Positions 51,360 through 60,794 of a stretch of DNA of 64,000 nt are shown in pieces. A model generated the notes under the pieces. That model saw only the letters and a program-made list of their open reading frames with translations, was not told where the DNA came from and ran no database searches. The stretch is from Lachnospiraceae bacterium. GTDB taxonomy: Bacteria > Bacillota > Clostridia > Lachnospirales > Lachnospiraceae. The stretch covers positions 1 through 64,000 of the forward strand of contig JAAZZQ010000075.1 of assembly GCA_014239155.1 (NCBI GenBank), in the 5' to 3' direction. Within the stretch, counting starts at the first letter, position 1, and each line of letters opens with the position of its first letter. The position numbers and the translations under genes were made by a program.

Positions 51360-53066
51360 CTATTTTACTATTTTTTTGTAGCAATTCGTTATTTTCGTTG
51401 TACTAGCAGTAGTAATCAGTTCCTTTGCGTTTTCTCTCACAGTATCTGTAATTTCATCACTTCCCAGCATTCTTGCAAGCTCGTCCACCGCCTCAGTCTC
51501 CCCAAGCTGTATAATATCTGTGATCGTCTTATTATTCACTGCCTGTTTTGCTATCTTATAATGATTATCAGCCATCGCTGCAATCTGCGGTAAATGTGTA
51601 ATACAAAGAATCTGATGGCTTTGTGACAACTGCCCTAATTTCTCAGAAACTTTCCATGCAGTCTTCCCACTGATACCGGTATCAATCTCATCAAAAATCA
51701 TTGTCGGAATTTTATCCCGCGATGCGAGCACGGTTTTAATCGCCAACATAATACGAGAAAGCTCACCCCCACTTGCCACATTTCCCAAACTTCTTAGTGG
51801 TGCCCCTGGATTGGTGGAAATCATAAACTCCACATCATCAAATCCCCACGCTGTCATCTCTTCTTTCTCTCGCACCTGTATCTCAAACTTTACATCAAGA
51901 AAGTTTAAGTCTGTGAGTGCTGCTATCATATCCTTCTGCAGCTTTTCTGCCTCCTTGCTGCGGATTTTTGATGCCTTCTGACACAATTTTTTTAATTCCT
52001 CTTGCACTTGTGTTAACTTTGTCTCAAGCTGTGTTTTATAGGCATCTGCATTGTTTAACCGCGCAATTTTCTCTCCAAGTTCCTCCTGATATTGCAAAAC
52101 AGCTTTAATACTACTACCATATTTGAGTTTTAGATGATTTATCAGATTTAGACGCTCCTCCATCTGCTGAAATTGTTCGCTGTCAAATTCCATATCTGCC
52201 ATATACTCGGCAAGCTCTCGATTAAAATCATTCAACAACGCATCAATATTTTCAAGTGCGTCCGCAAGTTCACGCGCCTTGTCATCATAACTTTCGACAC
52301 CTCGCAGTTCCCGCACAGCATAACCAACTGCATCCGCCGCAGACTGGTCACTATTTCCAGTAAGCTGATAGGACTTATCCGCCGCCTCCACAATCTGACG
52401 ACTGTTTGCCATCCGCCGATATTCCCGCTCAAGAGTTTCATCTTCCCCGTCTGTCAATCCTGCTTCCTCAATCTCCTGAAACTCAAATTCTGCAAGGGAT
52501 AATTCCTTTGCCTTTGTCCCATCATCAATGCAGAACTCCACAAGTTCCTTTTTTAGTGCTGCATATTGGTGATAGCGCTCCTTCAATGCAACTTTGACAA
52601 CAGCAAGTGCTTCCCCTGCAAAAGAGTCCAAAATCTCCATATGATTTTTTTTGTACAATAGGGATTGGTGTTCGTGTTGGCCATGAATATCAATCAAACG
52701 TTCAGATAATGCTTTGATTTGCTTTGCAGTAACCGTCTCCCCGCATATTTTAAACACATTTCGACTAGGTTGTATTTTGCGCTGGATAATGATAATTCCC
52801 TCTTCTTCAATGGGAATCTCAAGGGCTTCAATCTCCTTTTTTAACACATCATCAGATACTTGAAACACAAGCTCCACAAGCGCATAATCAGCCCCTGTCC
52901 GAATCATATCCTTATCTGCCCGCGCACCCAGAGCAAGATTAATGGAGCCAATCAAAATTGATTTGCCGGCTCCTGTCTCTCCGCTCAATATGTTAAGCCC
53001 TTCTCCAAAATTTACCTCTGTCTCTGCTATTAGAGCCAGATTCTTTACATGCAAACTAATCAACAT
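51360..53066 (-). CDS. recN: DNA repair protein RecN
   Basis: The 568-residue SMC-like protein has the N-terminal Walker A GETGAGKSIL, a long coiled coil interrupted by a hinge, and C-terminal signature LGNVASGGELSRI with Walker B IFDEIDTGISG. It holds broken DNA ends for recombinational repair. It is the last gene of the argR-recN segment. Its ATG lies 10 nt after argR. Confidence 0.97.
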   Translation of the reverse strand: MLISLHVKNLALIAETEVNFGEGLNILSGETGAGKSILIGSINLALGARADKDMIRTGADYALVELVFQVSDDVLKKEIEALEIPIEEEGIIIIQRKIQPSRNVFKICGETVTAKQIKALSERLIDIHGQHEHQSLLYKKNHMEILDSFAGEALAVVKVALKERYHQYAALKKELVEFCIDDGTKAKELSLAEFEFQEIEEAGLTDGEDETLEREYRRMANSRQIVEAADKSYQLTGNSDQSAADAVGYAVRELRGVESYDDKARELADALENIDALLNDFNRELAEYMADMEFDSEQFQQMEERLNLINHLKLKYGSSIKAVLQYQEELGEKIARLNNADAYKTQLETKLTQVQEELKKLCQKASKIRSKEAEKLQKDMIAALTDLNFLDVKFEIQVREKEEMTAWGFDDVEFMISTNPGAPLRSLGNVASGGELSRIMLAIKTVLASRDKIPTMIFDEIDTGISGKTAWKVSEKLGQLSQSHQILCITHLPQIAAMADNHYKIAKQAVNNKTITDIIQLGETEAVDELARMLGSDEITDTVRENAKELITTASTTKITNCYKKIVK

Positions 53067-53076
53067 CTATAAGTCC

Positions 53077-53532
53077 CTAACCTTTTATAATCATATTCAG
53101 CTTATCCATCACAGCCTTTGTTTCCTTGACGGACCTCACAGCAGCAAAGATTGTGTCATCCCCTGCTATACAGCCTACAATCTCTGAAAACCGCATTGCA
53201 TCCAGTGCCGCTGCAACTGCCATCGCCATTCCTTGTTCTGTCTTAATCACCAATATATTCTGCGCCATCTGCACAGAAAGAAAGCCTTCCCGCAGCACAC
53301 GAATATATTTATCTCCCAGATTATTATCTTCTCCTTGCTGCAAAATGATATACTTCTGCCTGCCGTTTCCAACCACTACTTTTGACAAATGCAGTTCTCG
53401 GATATCCCTTGAAACCGTTGCCTGCGTCACATCAAAACCTTCCCTGCGAAGATATTCCGCCAGTTCTTCCTGCGTCTCAATTTCGTATTTATTTATTAGA
53501 TCTACTACGACCTCATGTCTTTGTCTTTTCAT
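53077..53532 (-). CDS. argR: Arginine repressor ArgR
   Basis: The 151-residue protein has a winged helix-turn-helix N-terminus (residues 1-65; RREGFDVTQATVSRDIRELHL) and a C-terminal arginine-binding hexamer domain with GDDTIF. It represses arginine synthesis in the presence of arginine. In Clostridia argR is commonly encoded between nadK and recN, as here. Confidence 0.96.
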   Translation of the reverse strand: MKRQRHEVVVDLINKYEIETQEELAEYLRREGFDVTQATVSRDIRELHLSKVVVGNGRQKYIILQQGEDNNLGDKYIRVLREGFLSVQMAQNILVIKTEQGMAMAVAAALDAMRFSEIVGCIAGDDTIFAAVRSVKETKAVMDKLNMIIKG

Positions 53533-53556
53533 TGGATATCTTGCCTTTCACACTGT

Positions 53557-54366
53557 TTATATCCGCATTTTTTTGCGCAACGTATCCAGAAAGCTTCCCT
53601 CGCTGAGTTTGATAATCTTTACCACTTTATCCGAACGTATGATCCGTACCCTGTCGCCCTCATTGAGACTCACAGGACACCGCCCGTCAAAGCTGACTTC
53701 TACCCCGCGCTTCTCACTGGATTTGTATCGATCAATCTCGATATCAATCACATCATCTTCCGCAAGTATAATTGTTCTGTTATTGACCAATGTATGAGAG
53801 CAAACTGGCGTCATTAAAATTAACCGCGCACGCGGTTCCACAATCGGTCCTCCCGCTGACAGGTTATACGCAGTGGACCCTGTCGGGGTGGAGACAATCA
53901 TACCATCTGCATTGTATGTACTTAAAAGGCGTCCATTGACATAAATATTAAAATTAATAACGTGCAGCGCCCCTTTTCTGTTGATTACAATATCATTCAA
54001 CGCGGTCTGTGGCTTCCTGCTCGCACCAGATACGACTGCAGTTCCACACAACATCATGCGAGACTCAATTTCATATTGGTTTTCAATCAAACTGTCGAGC
54101 GCCGGCTCAATCTCCTCTCGGTCAACCTCCGCAAGATACCCCAAGGTTCCAAGATTTACGCCAATCATTGGAATATGATAGTTGACATACTCCCTTGCCG
54201 CTCGAAGCATAGTGCCATCACCGCCTAACACAATCATTCCTTCCACATGCTCGTCAACGCTGTCGCTACAAAAACATCCTTTCAGATTCAGGTAATCTCT
54301 TATATAATGCGTAATCTCACCATTTCCGTCTTTTGTCTGATTTGTATATATATAAAATGTTCTCAT
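53557..54366 (-). CDS. nadK: NAD kinase
   Basis: The 269-residue protein has the NAD kinase motif GGDGTMLRAAR near residues 48-58, NDIVINRKG, and TPTGSTAYNLSAGG. It phosphorylates NAD to NADP. It follows tlyA by 17 nt and precedes argR. Confidence 0.96.
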   Translation of the reverse strand: MRTFYIYTNQTKDGNGEITHYIRDYLNLKGCFCSDSVDEHVEGMIVLGGDGTMLRAAREYVNYHIPMIGVNLGTLGYLAEVDREEIEPALDSLIENQYEIESRMMLCGTAVVSGASRKPQTALNDIVINRKGALHVINFNIYVNGRLLSTYNADGMIVSTPTGSTAYNLSAGGPIVEPRARLILMTPVCSHTLVNNRTIILAEDDVIDIEIDRYKSSEKRGVEVSFDGRCPVSLNEGDRVRIIRSDKVVKIIKLSEGSFLDTLRKKMRI

Positions 54367-54383
54367 TCATACTCCATTAACTA

Positions 54384-55202
54384 TCAAACGTCCAATGTAT
54401 TGTGTGCCTGGGCAACGATCTCTGCTATCATGTCAGAAAACTTCTGTTGTAGTGTATTGCCAGCCTGCTCTGTGCGCCTCAAATACATCAAATATTCTAT
54501 ATTTCCCTCGGGTCCTCTAATTGGAGAAAAATCGAGATTTAAAATCTCAAATCCTTCTATTAACGCAAAGGTAAACACTCTCTCAATCACTTCTTTATGA
54601 ATCTGTGGGTCCCGCACAACTCCTTTTTTTCCAACCTTCTCTTTTCCTGCCTCAAACTGTGGCTTAATAAGACACACCATCTCAGCGCACGGCTTCAACA
54701 ACATATACGCAGGTCCCAATATCTTATCCAACGAGATAAAAGACACATCAACCGATGCAAAATCAAGCTTATCCACAATGTCTTCGGGTGTCATATATCG
54801 GAAATTCGTCTTTTCCATGCAGACAACGCGCTCATCATTTCTAAGCTTCCACGCAAGTTGCCCGTGCCCTACATCAACAGAGTATACTTTTTTTGCCCCA
54901 TTCTGAAGCATACAATCTGTAAAACCACCTGTCGATGCACCAATATCCATACAAATTTTATTATCTAGTTTAACACCAAATTGTGCAATCGCCTTTTCAA
55001 GCTTTAATCCACCACGGCTGACATAGCGTAGAGAGTTTCCTCTAACCTCAATTTGGACCTTGGCTTCGTCAAACATCGTTCCCGCCTTATCCTCCTTCTG
55101 GTCATTGACATACACACAACCTGCCATAATCACTGCTTTTGCTTTTTCCCGAGACTCCACAAGCCCCCTATGCACCAACAGTATATCCAGACGTTCCTTC
55201 AT
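54384..55202 (-). CDS. tlyA: TlyA family rRNA 2'-O-methyltransferase
   Basis: The 272-residue protein joins an N-terminal S4 RNA-binding domain (residues 1-60; RLDILLVHRGLVESREKAK) to an FtsJ-type methyltransferase domain with DIGASTGGFTDC as SAM site and DVSFISLDKI. TlyA proteins methylate rRNA. Some are called haemolysins historically. The position between dxs and nadK is typical. Confidence 0.94.
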   Translation of the reverse strand: MKERLDILLVHRGLVESREKAKAVIMAGCVYVNDQKEDKAGTMFDEAKVQIEVRGNSLRYVSRGGLKLEKAIAQFGVKLDNKICMDIGASTGGFTDCMLQNGAKKVYSVDVGHGQLAWKLRNDERVVCMEKTNFRYMTPEDIVDKLDFASVDVSFISLDKILGPAYMLLKPCAEMVCLIKPQFEAGKEKVGKKGVVRDPQIHKEVIERVFTFALIEGFEILNLDFSPIRGPEGNIEYLMYLRRTEQAGNTLQQKFSDMIAEIVAQAHNTLDV

Positions 55203-55232
55203 GTTCCCGAATCCTTTCTAAAATTCCCTCGG

Positions 55233-57086
55233 TTAGTTGTTCCTAAGTATTCTGTACTCAATTGTCTCTGCATCAATTCCCACTTCATGGCGTAAGATTT
55301 CCACATTTCCATGTTCTACATACTCATCTGGAATATGAATTGTTATCAGCTTTACATTTGGTGCATTTTCATCCAAATAATTTCTTACCTTCTCGCCAAA
55401 TCCGCCACTTGCTACATTTTCCTCCATTGTCACAATCAAATGATGCTCCTTGACTACCTCATCCAAAATTTCTGTATCAATTGGCTTCACAAAGCGGGCA
55501 TTGATAACACTGCAAGAATAACCTTTCTGTATCAGCATCTCACGCACTGTAAGTGCTGTTTTTACCATGCTTCCCACTGCTATCAAGGCAATGTTACAAC
55601 CGTGGTAGATCCATTCCGCCTTTCCAAAACAAATGGGTTCGCGGTACTCCCGCAAACCGTCATACGCTTCACCGCGCGGATATCGGAGCGCAATCGGTCC
55701 CGCAAATGCCACCGCAAATTTAAGCATATCCGAAAGTTCCCACTTATTTTTGGGCGCCATGATATGCATATTTGGTATTGATGATAGATATGACAAATCA
55801 AAAATCCCCTGATGTGTCTCTCCATCACTGCCAACAAGCCCAGCACGGTCTATCGCAAAGACCACTGGCAAATTCTGAATGCAGACATCATGCAGAATCT
55901 GATCATATGCTCTTTGCAAAAAAGAAGAGTAGATTGCAACTACTGGTTTTAATCCACCTGCTGCCAACCCTGCCGCAAAAGTAACAGCATGTTCCTCCGC
56001 AATCCCCACATCAAAAAAGCGCTCGGGATACAGATTGCGAAACCGCTTTAATCCTGTTCCATCTGGCATTGCAGCTGTAATTGCCACAACATCATCATAT
56101 CGTTCTCCCATTTTGCACATCACAGTAGAAAATACATCTGTGTAGCTCGACTTTGTTTTTGGCGTTAGTGGAAGCCCTGTATTCACATCAAATGGCTCCG
56201 CACCATGAAACCTTGCTGGATGCTTCTCCGCAGGTGCAAATCCCTTGCCCTTTTGTGTGATCACATGAATCAGTACAGCAGACTTACAGCGCTTTGCCTC
56301 ACGAAATACTTTCATCATAGCACTGATATTGTGCCCGTCGACTGGTCCTAGATAAGTGATTCCCATATCCTCAAAAAACATACCCGGAATCACCAATTGT
56401 TTTACTGAGCTTTTTGCGCGCCGTATACTTGTTACAATCGGTTCTCCCAATTTGGATTCCATAAGAGAATTATAGATTCCCTCTTTCATATCAAGGTATT
56501 TGTCCGCTGTTCTAATATTATTTAGATACTTTGACATTCCACCCACATTTTCTGAAATGGACATATTATTGTCATTTAAAACAATAATAAAATTTTTCTT
56601 AAGACGCGAAGCATTATTCAATGCCTCATATGCCATTCCACCTGTGAGCGAACCATCTCCGATAACTGAGACAATTGTGTGGTCTTCATTGCGCAAATCT
56701 CGTGCTTTTACCAACCCCAAGCCTGCAGATATGGAGGTGGAACTGTGTCCCGTGTCAAAACAGTCACACTCACTCTCCTTTCTCTTAGGAAAACCACTCA
56801 TGCCGCCATACTTCCTTAAATGTTCAAAGCCTGATCGCCTGCCAGTAAGTAGTTTATGTGTATAAGACTGATGTCCTACATCCCACACAATCTTATCCTG
56901 CGGTAAGTTTAGACTTAAATGCAGCGCCATTGTCAACTCGACTGCACCGAGATTAGAACCAAGATGCCCTCCTGTAACACTGATTTTATTGATTAAAAAT
57001 TCCCGAATCTCCTCTGCCAGTAAATTCCAATCCTCTGGCGGCACATTTTTTATATCATTTTCTTTCTCTATCGTCTCTAATATCAT
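55233..57086 (-). CDS. dxs: 1-Deoxy-D-xylulose-5-phosphate synthase
   Basis: The ATG at 57086 (AAAGG 9 nt upstream) is preferred to an upstream GTG. The 617-residue enzyme has the thiamine diphosphate site GDGSLTGGMAYEALNNA, the GHQSYTHKLLTGR motif and the transketolase C-terminal domain. It makes the first MEP-pathway intermediate for isoprenoid precursors. ispA, which uses those precursors, is just upstream. Confidence 0.97.
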   Translation of the reverse strand: MILETIEKENDIKNVPPEDWNLLAEEIREFLINKISVTGGHLGSNLGAVELTMALHLSLNLPQDKIVWDVGHQSYTHKLLTGRRSGFEHLRKYGGMSGFPKRKESECDCFDTGHSSTSISAGLGLVKARDLRNEDHTIVSVIGDGSLTGGMAYEALNNASRLKKNFIIVLNDNNMSISENVGGMSKYLNNIRTADKYLDMKEGIYNSLMESKLGEPIVTSIRRAKSSVKQLVIPGMFFEDMGITYLGPVDGHNISAMMKVFREAKRCKSAVLIHVITQKGKGFAPAEKHPARFHGAEPFDVNTGLPLTPKTKSSYTDVFSTVMCKMGERYDDVVAITAAMPDGTGLKRFRNLYPERFFDVGIAEEHAVTFAAGLAAGGLKPVVAIYSSFLQRAYDQILHDVCIQNLPVVFAIDRAGLVGSDGETHQGIFDLSYLSSIPNMHIMAPKNKWELSDMLKFAVAFAGPIALRYPRGEAYDGLREYREPICFGKAEWIYHGCNIALIAVGSMVKTALTVREMLIQKGYSCSVINARFVKPIDTEILDEVVKEHHLIVTMEENVASGGFGEKVRNYLDENAPNVKLITIHIPDEYVEHGNVEILRHEVGIDAETIEYRILRNN

Positions 57087-57111
57087 ACTCAGCACCTTTC
57101 ACCACAAGGTT

Positions 57112-58029
57112 TTACTTCACACGTGTTATCAGACTGCGTATCAATTTCACCAAAAACTCATTCTGAATGCCTTTTTCCTCCAAAGAATTCAGAAGTTTTA
57201 TCGCATGGTTTGAAAATTCCTTTTGTTCTTGTGATGCCTCCGTAATCCCTTTCAGTGTGACATAAGTTCTCTTTAGATTCTTCGCATCACTTCCGACAGG
57301 TTTCCCCAAAGTCTCAAGTGTGCTTGTCACATCAAGAATATCATCTTGTATTTGAAATGCAATGCCTATCTCATAAGCTGCCCTCTCCACAAGAGTAATC
57401 TGCTCTTCGTCTGCCCCCGCAAGGACTGCTCCAACCATCATTGCAGCTTGTATCAGTGCCGCAGTCTTGTGTGCATGAATGAACAACAAATGTTCCTCTG
57501 TGACCATTTCTCCAAGATTTTCCGCCTCAATGTCCGCAGTCTGTCCCCCAATCATTCCATAAATTCCCGCCTTCTGCGCAAGAATTGAAAGTGCTCTCGC
57601 CGTTCTATTTGCGTCGTCTTCTGACAATGCAAATGCTTTCAATGCAGTCTCAAATGCATAGTTTAAAAGACCATCTCCCGCAAGGATTGCCATTGCTTCT
57701 CCATAAACTGCCCAAGTTGTCTTCTTACCTCTGCGGTAAAGGTCATTATCCATAGCAGGCAAATCGTCATGTACAAGCGAATACGTATGTATCATTTCGA
57801 TCGCTGCCATAAATGGTTCTATCACTTTGTCTGCACCGCCAAAAAGACTATATGTTTCCGCCATTAACAAAGGACGTAATCTCTTTCCGCCTACATTCAC
57901 ACTGTAATTCATCGCCTCTATCACAGTCTTTGCCCAGTCTTTTTTCTCGGACGTGCATTGTGGGAGATACGCCTTTATAATTTGTTCTATTTTCTCTACT
58001 TTATTTTTTAGTTCCTGCTCAAAATTCAT
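57112..58029 (-). CDS. ispA: Farnesyl diphosphate synthase-type polyprenyl synthase
   Basis: The 305-residue protein has the two Asp-rich motifs DDLPAMDND (about 93-101) and DDILD (about 233-237). It condenses isopentenyl and allylic diphosphates. Its start overlaps the end of xseB by 11 nt, showing translational coupling, and dxs follows. Confidence 0.95.
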   Translation of the reverse strand: MNFEQELKNKVEKIEQIIKAYLPQCTSEKKDWAKTVIEAMNYSVNVGGKRLRPLLMAETYSLFGGADKVIEPFMAAIEMIHTYSLVHDDLPAMDNDLYRRGKKTTWAVYGEAMAILAGDGLLNYAFETALKAFALSEDDANRTARALSILAQKAGIYGMIGGQTADIEAENLGEMVTEEHLLFIHAHKTAALIQAAMMVGAVLAGADEEQITLVERAAYEIGIAFQIQDDILDVTSTLETLGKPVGSDAKNLKRTYVTLKGITEASQEQKEFSNHAIKLLNSLEEKGIQNEFLVKLIRSLITRVK

Positions 58030-58225
58030 CTAACTCTCCATTTTTATTTAATTTGAGGACTTCCTTCTCCACTCTGTCAATCCTGTCATTACAAGACTGA
58101 ATCAGCTTCATGCCCTCCTTGTACAATTGAAAGGATTCTTCCAGCGAAATATCTTCCTGCTGCAATCTGCCAATTGTATCTTCCAATTTGTCAAATGTCT
58201 GTTCCAATGTCAGCTCCTTCGCCAT
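58019..58225 (-). CDS. xseB: Exodeoxyribonuclease VII small subunit
   Basis: The 68-residue helical protein has the typical XseB pattern LTLEQTFDKLEDTIGRLQ and DISLEESFQLYKEGMKLI. It binds the coiled coil of XseA. It overlaps the 3' end of xseA by 35 nt and the start of ispA. Confidence 0.94.
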   Translation of the reverse strand: MAKELTLEQTFDKLEDTIGRLQQEDISLEESFQLYKEGMKLIQSCNDRIDRVEKEVLKLNKNGELDEF

Positions 58226-59480
58226 ACTTTACCTCTCTCTCAAAACAGTCTATCGAAATTTCTTTAGGAACTGTATTCGCTATTTCTCTACAGCTTTTCA
58301 CTTTTGCCTGTACAATACCATTTCTCACATAAATACAAACAGTATCTTCTGGTCGCACACAGTGCACATCATTGACAACTCTGTGCTGCATGTCCTCAAC
58401 ATATGCATACCCTTGACTAAGTTTGTCAAGCGGAGAAAGTCCCTTTAACTGCTCCGCATAAATTGCCAATCTATGTCTCTGTTGTACCAATATATTTTCC
58501 ATAAACCCTACCAGCTTTCCTTCCAAATCCATACAATATGTTCGCTTCTGCTGAATCTGATTGACTGGACTTAGAAATTTTAATTTTAACCAAAGCTGGC
58601 TCAAACGATTCTGTTGTCTTTCAAGCTGCACCTGCAACGCATGTGTGAGGGTAGATTGATAAACTGTTAACTTGTCCATCAATTGCCTAAAATCAAAAAC
58701 TGCAAGTTCTGCCGCCGCCGAGGGAGTTGGCGCTCTCAAATCAGCCACAAAATCTGCTATTGTAGTGTCCGTCTCATGCCCTACTGCCGATATTACAGGC
58801 ACACTACAATTAAAAATTGCCTGCGCGACTGCCTCCTCATTAAATGCCCACAAATCTTCAATAGAGCCGCCTCCTCTTCCGACAATCATCACATCTACAC
58901 CAAGGTGATCCAATGCACGAATTCCACTTACAATGCTCGCCACAGCCTGATCTCCCTGAACAATCGCAGGGTACAAAATAATCTGTATATAAGGATTTCG
59001 TCTTGTCGCTATAGTGATAATATCCCGAACTGCTGCCCCTGTAGGTGCTGTCACAACTCCTAGCGTCTGAATATACTCTGGTATAGACTGTTTGTACTCC
59101 GCTGCAAACATACCCATTTCTTCTAACCTGCGCTTCATGCGGTCAAACTTTTCATATAATACACCTGCACCGTCAAGTGCAATTTGCTTCGCATACAGTT
59201 GGTATCTGCCATCTCTCTCATATACGTCAATTGTACCGCCAACCACAACCATTTGCCCTTCTTCCAAACGAAAAGAAAGTCCGGTGCGATTGCCGGCAAA
59301 CATAACACAGGCAATCACTCCTTTTGCATCCTTCAACGTAAAATAGATATGCCCCGAAGAATGATACTTACAATTGCTAATCTCCCCCTTAACCAAAAGG
59401 TATCTCAGCATATAATCCTGTGTAAACATATTTTTAATGTAGGAATTAACCTGTGCAACCGTATAAACACTTTGCCTCAC
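58191..59480 (-). CDS. xseA: Exodeoxyribonuclease VII large subunit
   Basis: The 429-residue protein has an OB fold at residues 1-100, a catalytic core with GTGRGGGSIEDLW-like VGRGGGSIEDLWAFNEE and GHETDTTIADFVADLRAPTPSAAAE, and C-terminal coiled coil. With XseB it degrades single-stranded DNA to oligonucleotides. It follows nusB by 26 nt. Confidence 0.97.
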   Translation of the reverse strand: MRQSVYTVAQVNSYIKNMFTQDYMLRYLLVKGEISNCKYHSSGHIYFTLKDAKGVIACVMFAGNRTGLSFRLEEGQMVVVGGTIDVYERDGRYQLYAKQIALDGAGVLYEKFDRMKRRLEEMGMFAAEYKQSIPEYIQTLGVVTAPTGAAVRDIITIATRRNPYIQIILYPAIVQGDQAVASIVSGIRALDHLGVDVMIVGRGGGSIEDLWAFNEEAVAQAIFNCSVPVISAVGHETDTTIADFVADLRAPTPSAAAELAVFDFRQLMDKLTVYQSTLTHALQVQLERQQNRLSQLWLKLKFLSPVNQIQQKRTYCMDLEGKLVGFMENILVQQRHRLAIYAEQLKGLSPLDKLSQGYAYVEDMQHRVVNDVHCVRPEDTVCIYVRNGIVQAKVKSCREIANTVPKEISIDCFEREVKYGEGADIGTDI

Positions 59481-59506
59481 AAAAATGCCTCCCTGTCATA
59501 CAGCAA

Positions 59507-59938
59507 TTATTTTTTTGTAGCAAATTTTGCAAGAACACCATTGACAAAGCCCGATGACTCATCTTGACCAAATTGTTTTGCAAGCTCCACCGCCTCATTG
59601 ATTGCGACACTCGTTGGAACATCCTCGTCAAAAATAATCTCATATACTGCAAGGCGCAGAATTGTAAGATCCACTTTCCCCATTCTCTGTGTCGTCCAGC
59701 CTTTTGTCCGCTCATTAATCATCGCATCAATTTCATCCAACTTTTCCAATATCCGATTGCCCTTGTCCGAGATGTATGCCGTGTCCGTTTCACTGATTGG
59801 CGGCAACTCTTTTTCCTGTGCCTCCGCCTTCAAGTTCTCAAAAAAGAATTGCTCTTGTTCCGGCATTTCCTCCCTGTCGTTAAACTCAACTCTGAATATA
59901 AACTTAAATATTTGTTCTCTAAGCTCTCTTCTGCCCAT
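59507..59938 (-). CDS. nusB: Transcription antitermination factor NusB
   Basis: The 143-residue helical protein has the NusB C-terminal pattern TILRLAVYEIIFDEDVP and VAINEAVELAKQFGQDESSGFVNGVL. It binds rRNA leader boxA with NusE. It lies between the Asp23 gene and xseA, as in many Clostridia. Confidence 0.96.
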   Translation of the reverse strand: MGRRELREQIFKFIFRVEFNDREEMPEQEQFFFENLKAEAQEKELPPISETDTAYISDKGNRILEKLDEIDAMINERTKGWTTQRMGKVDLTILRLAVYEIIFDEDVPTSVAINEAVELAKQFGQDESSGFVNGVLAKFATKK

Positions 59939-59970
59939 TTGTCTTTTCCCTAATTCATATTTTGCACCAA

Positions 59971-60037
59971 GCCTCAGGCGAAAATGCTTGCATTTTCATT
60001 TGAGGCGCAAACACAAAGGGTGAAAGATATGTGTTTG
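59971..60037. repeat. Two hairpins between the Asp23 gene and nusB
   Basis: GCCTCA (59971) pairs with TGAGGC (60001-60006), enclosing GAAAATGC with GCATTTTC. A second stem CAAACACA to TGTGTTTG spans about 60008-60037. There is no clear T-run, so they are not standard terminators. Confidence 0.5.
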
Positions 60038-60069
60038 CATTTTATCCCTTTCTCTTTTTTCTTTCACCC

Positions 60070-60456
60070 TTATTTGTCTGATGCCATCTTAATTCCTACA
60101 ATCCTAATATTTACATCGGATACGTTAAATCCAGTCATTGTCTCAATTGCATTCTTTACCTTCTCCTGGACTTTATTGCAAGTAGTCGGAATATTATAAC
60201 CATACTCCAATGTAACTGCAAGTTCCACAGATACATTTCCATCCAAAATATCGACTTTGACTCCTTTGGTCTGCTTTTTCATACCGACCTTGCCCATCAG
60301 CTCATTTGTGATATTGCCAGCCATAGCTCCCACACCTTCCACTTCTGTGGCAGCGAGTCCCGCAATCATGGCAACAACATCATTGGCTATCTTCACTGTG
60401 CCAAACTCCTCATTTACCGCGTATCCATTTTTATCTGTTTTCGTTTCTTTTTCCAT
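60070..60456 (-). CDS. Asp23/Gls24 family envelope stress protein
   Basis: The ATG at 60456 is preceded by AGGAGG and starts a 128-residue protein. The upstream open frame has no ribosome site. The Asp23 fold is shown by FGTVKIANDVVAMIAGLAATEVEGV and GVKVDILDGNVSVELAVTLEYG. Members are membrane-associated or stress-linked; function not settled. Located before nusB as is usual. Confidence 0.92.
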   Translation of the reverse strand: MEKETKTDKNGYAVNEEFGTVKIANDVVAMIAGLAATEVEGVGAMAGNITNELMGKVGMKKQTKGVKVDILDGNVSVELAVTLEYGYNIPTTCNKVQEKVKNAIETMTGFNVSDVNIRIVGIKMASDK

Positions 60457-60518
60457 GTCTTTCCCTCCTGTATCCATTCCTTGCACACTTCTGCAATCCC
60501 CTGCAGCAAGTAATTTTA

Positions 60519-60672
60519 TACAACAATTCAGCCTTTGACTTCCTGTTACGAGCATCAAACCATGCAAAACCACTTCGTTGTAGCTTGATATGTCTCAACT
60601 TCATAACTATTTTACGTGGCTTATAAAACCATAATTTACAGTTAGTGCAAAATCCTATGCTGAACTGTAACA
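60519..60672 (+). repeat. Dispersed intergenic repeat, family A, most complete copy
   Basis: The ends TACAACAATTCAGC and GCTGAACTGTAACA are imperfect inverted repeats. The internal blocks are shared in order with the copy at 43326. It fills the space upstream of the Asp23 gene. The gap from 60673 to 60794 holds nothing recognisable. Confidence 0.72.
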
Positions 60673-60794
60673 ATTTTATTACATTATATCAAAATCCCTT
60701 GGCTTTGCAAAGAAAAAATTCGTGATATACTACATATCTTTTCCCAAAATTTACTATTCCATTCAGAAGTAACAAGCTGTGCGATTCCTACTTT

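Noticed and set aside
60457-60573. N-terminal extension of the Asp23 protein
   Set aside because: The extra 39 residues lack a ribosome site and have no family similarity, and an AGGAGG precedes the inner ATG at 60456. The upstream part also runs into the family A repeat region.
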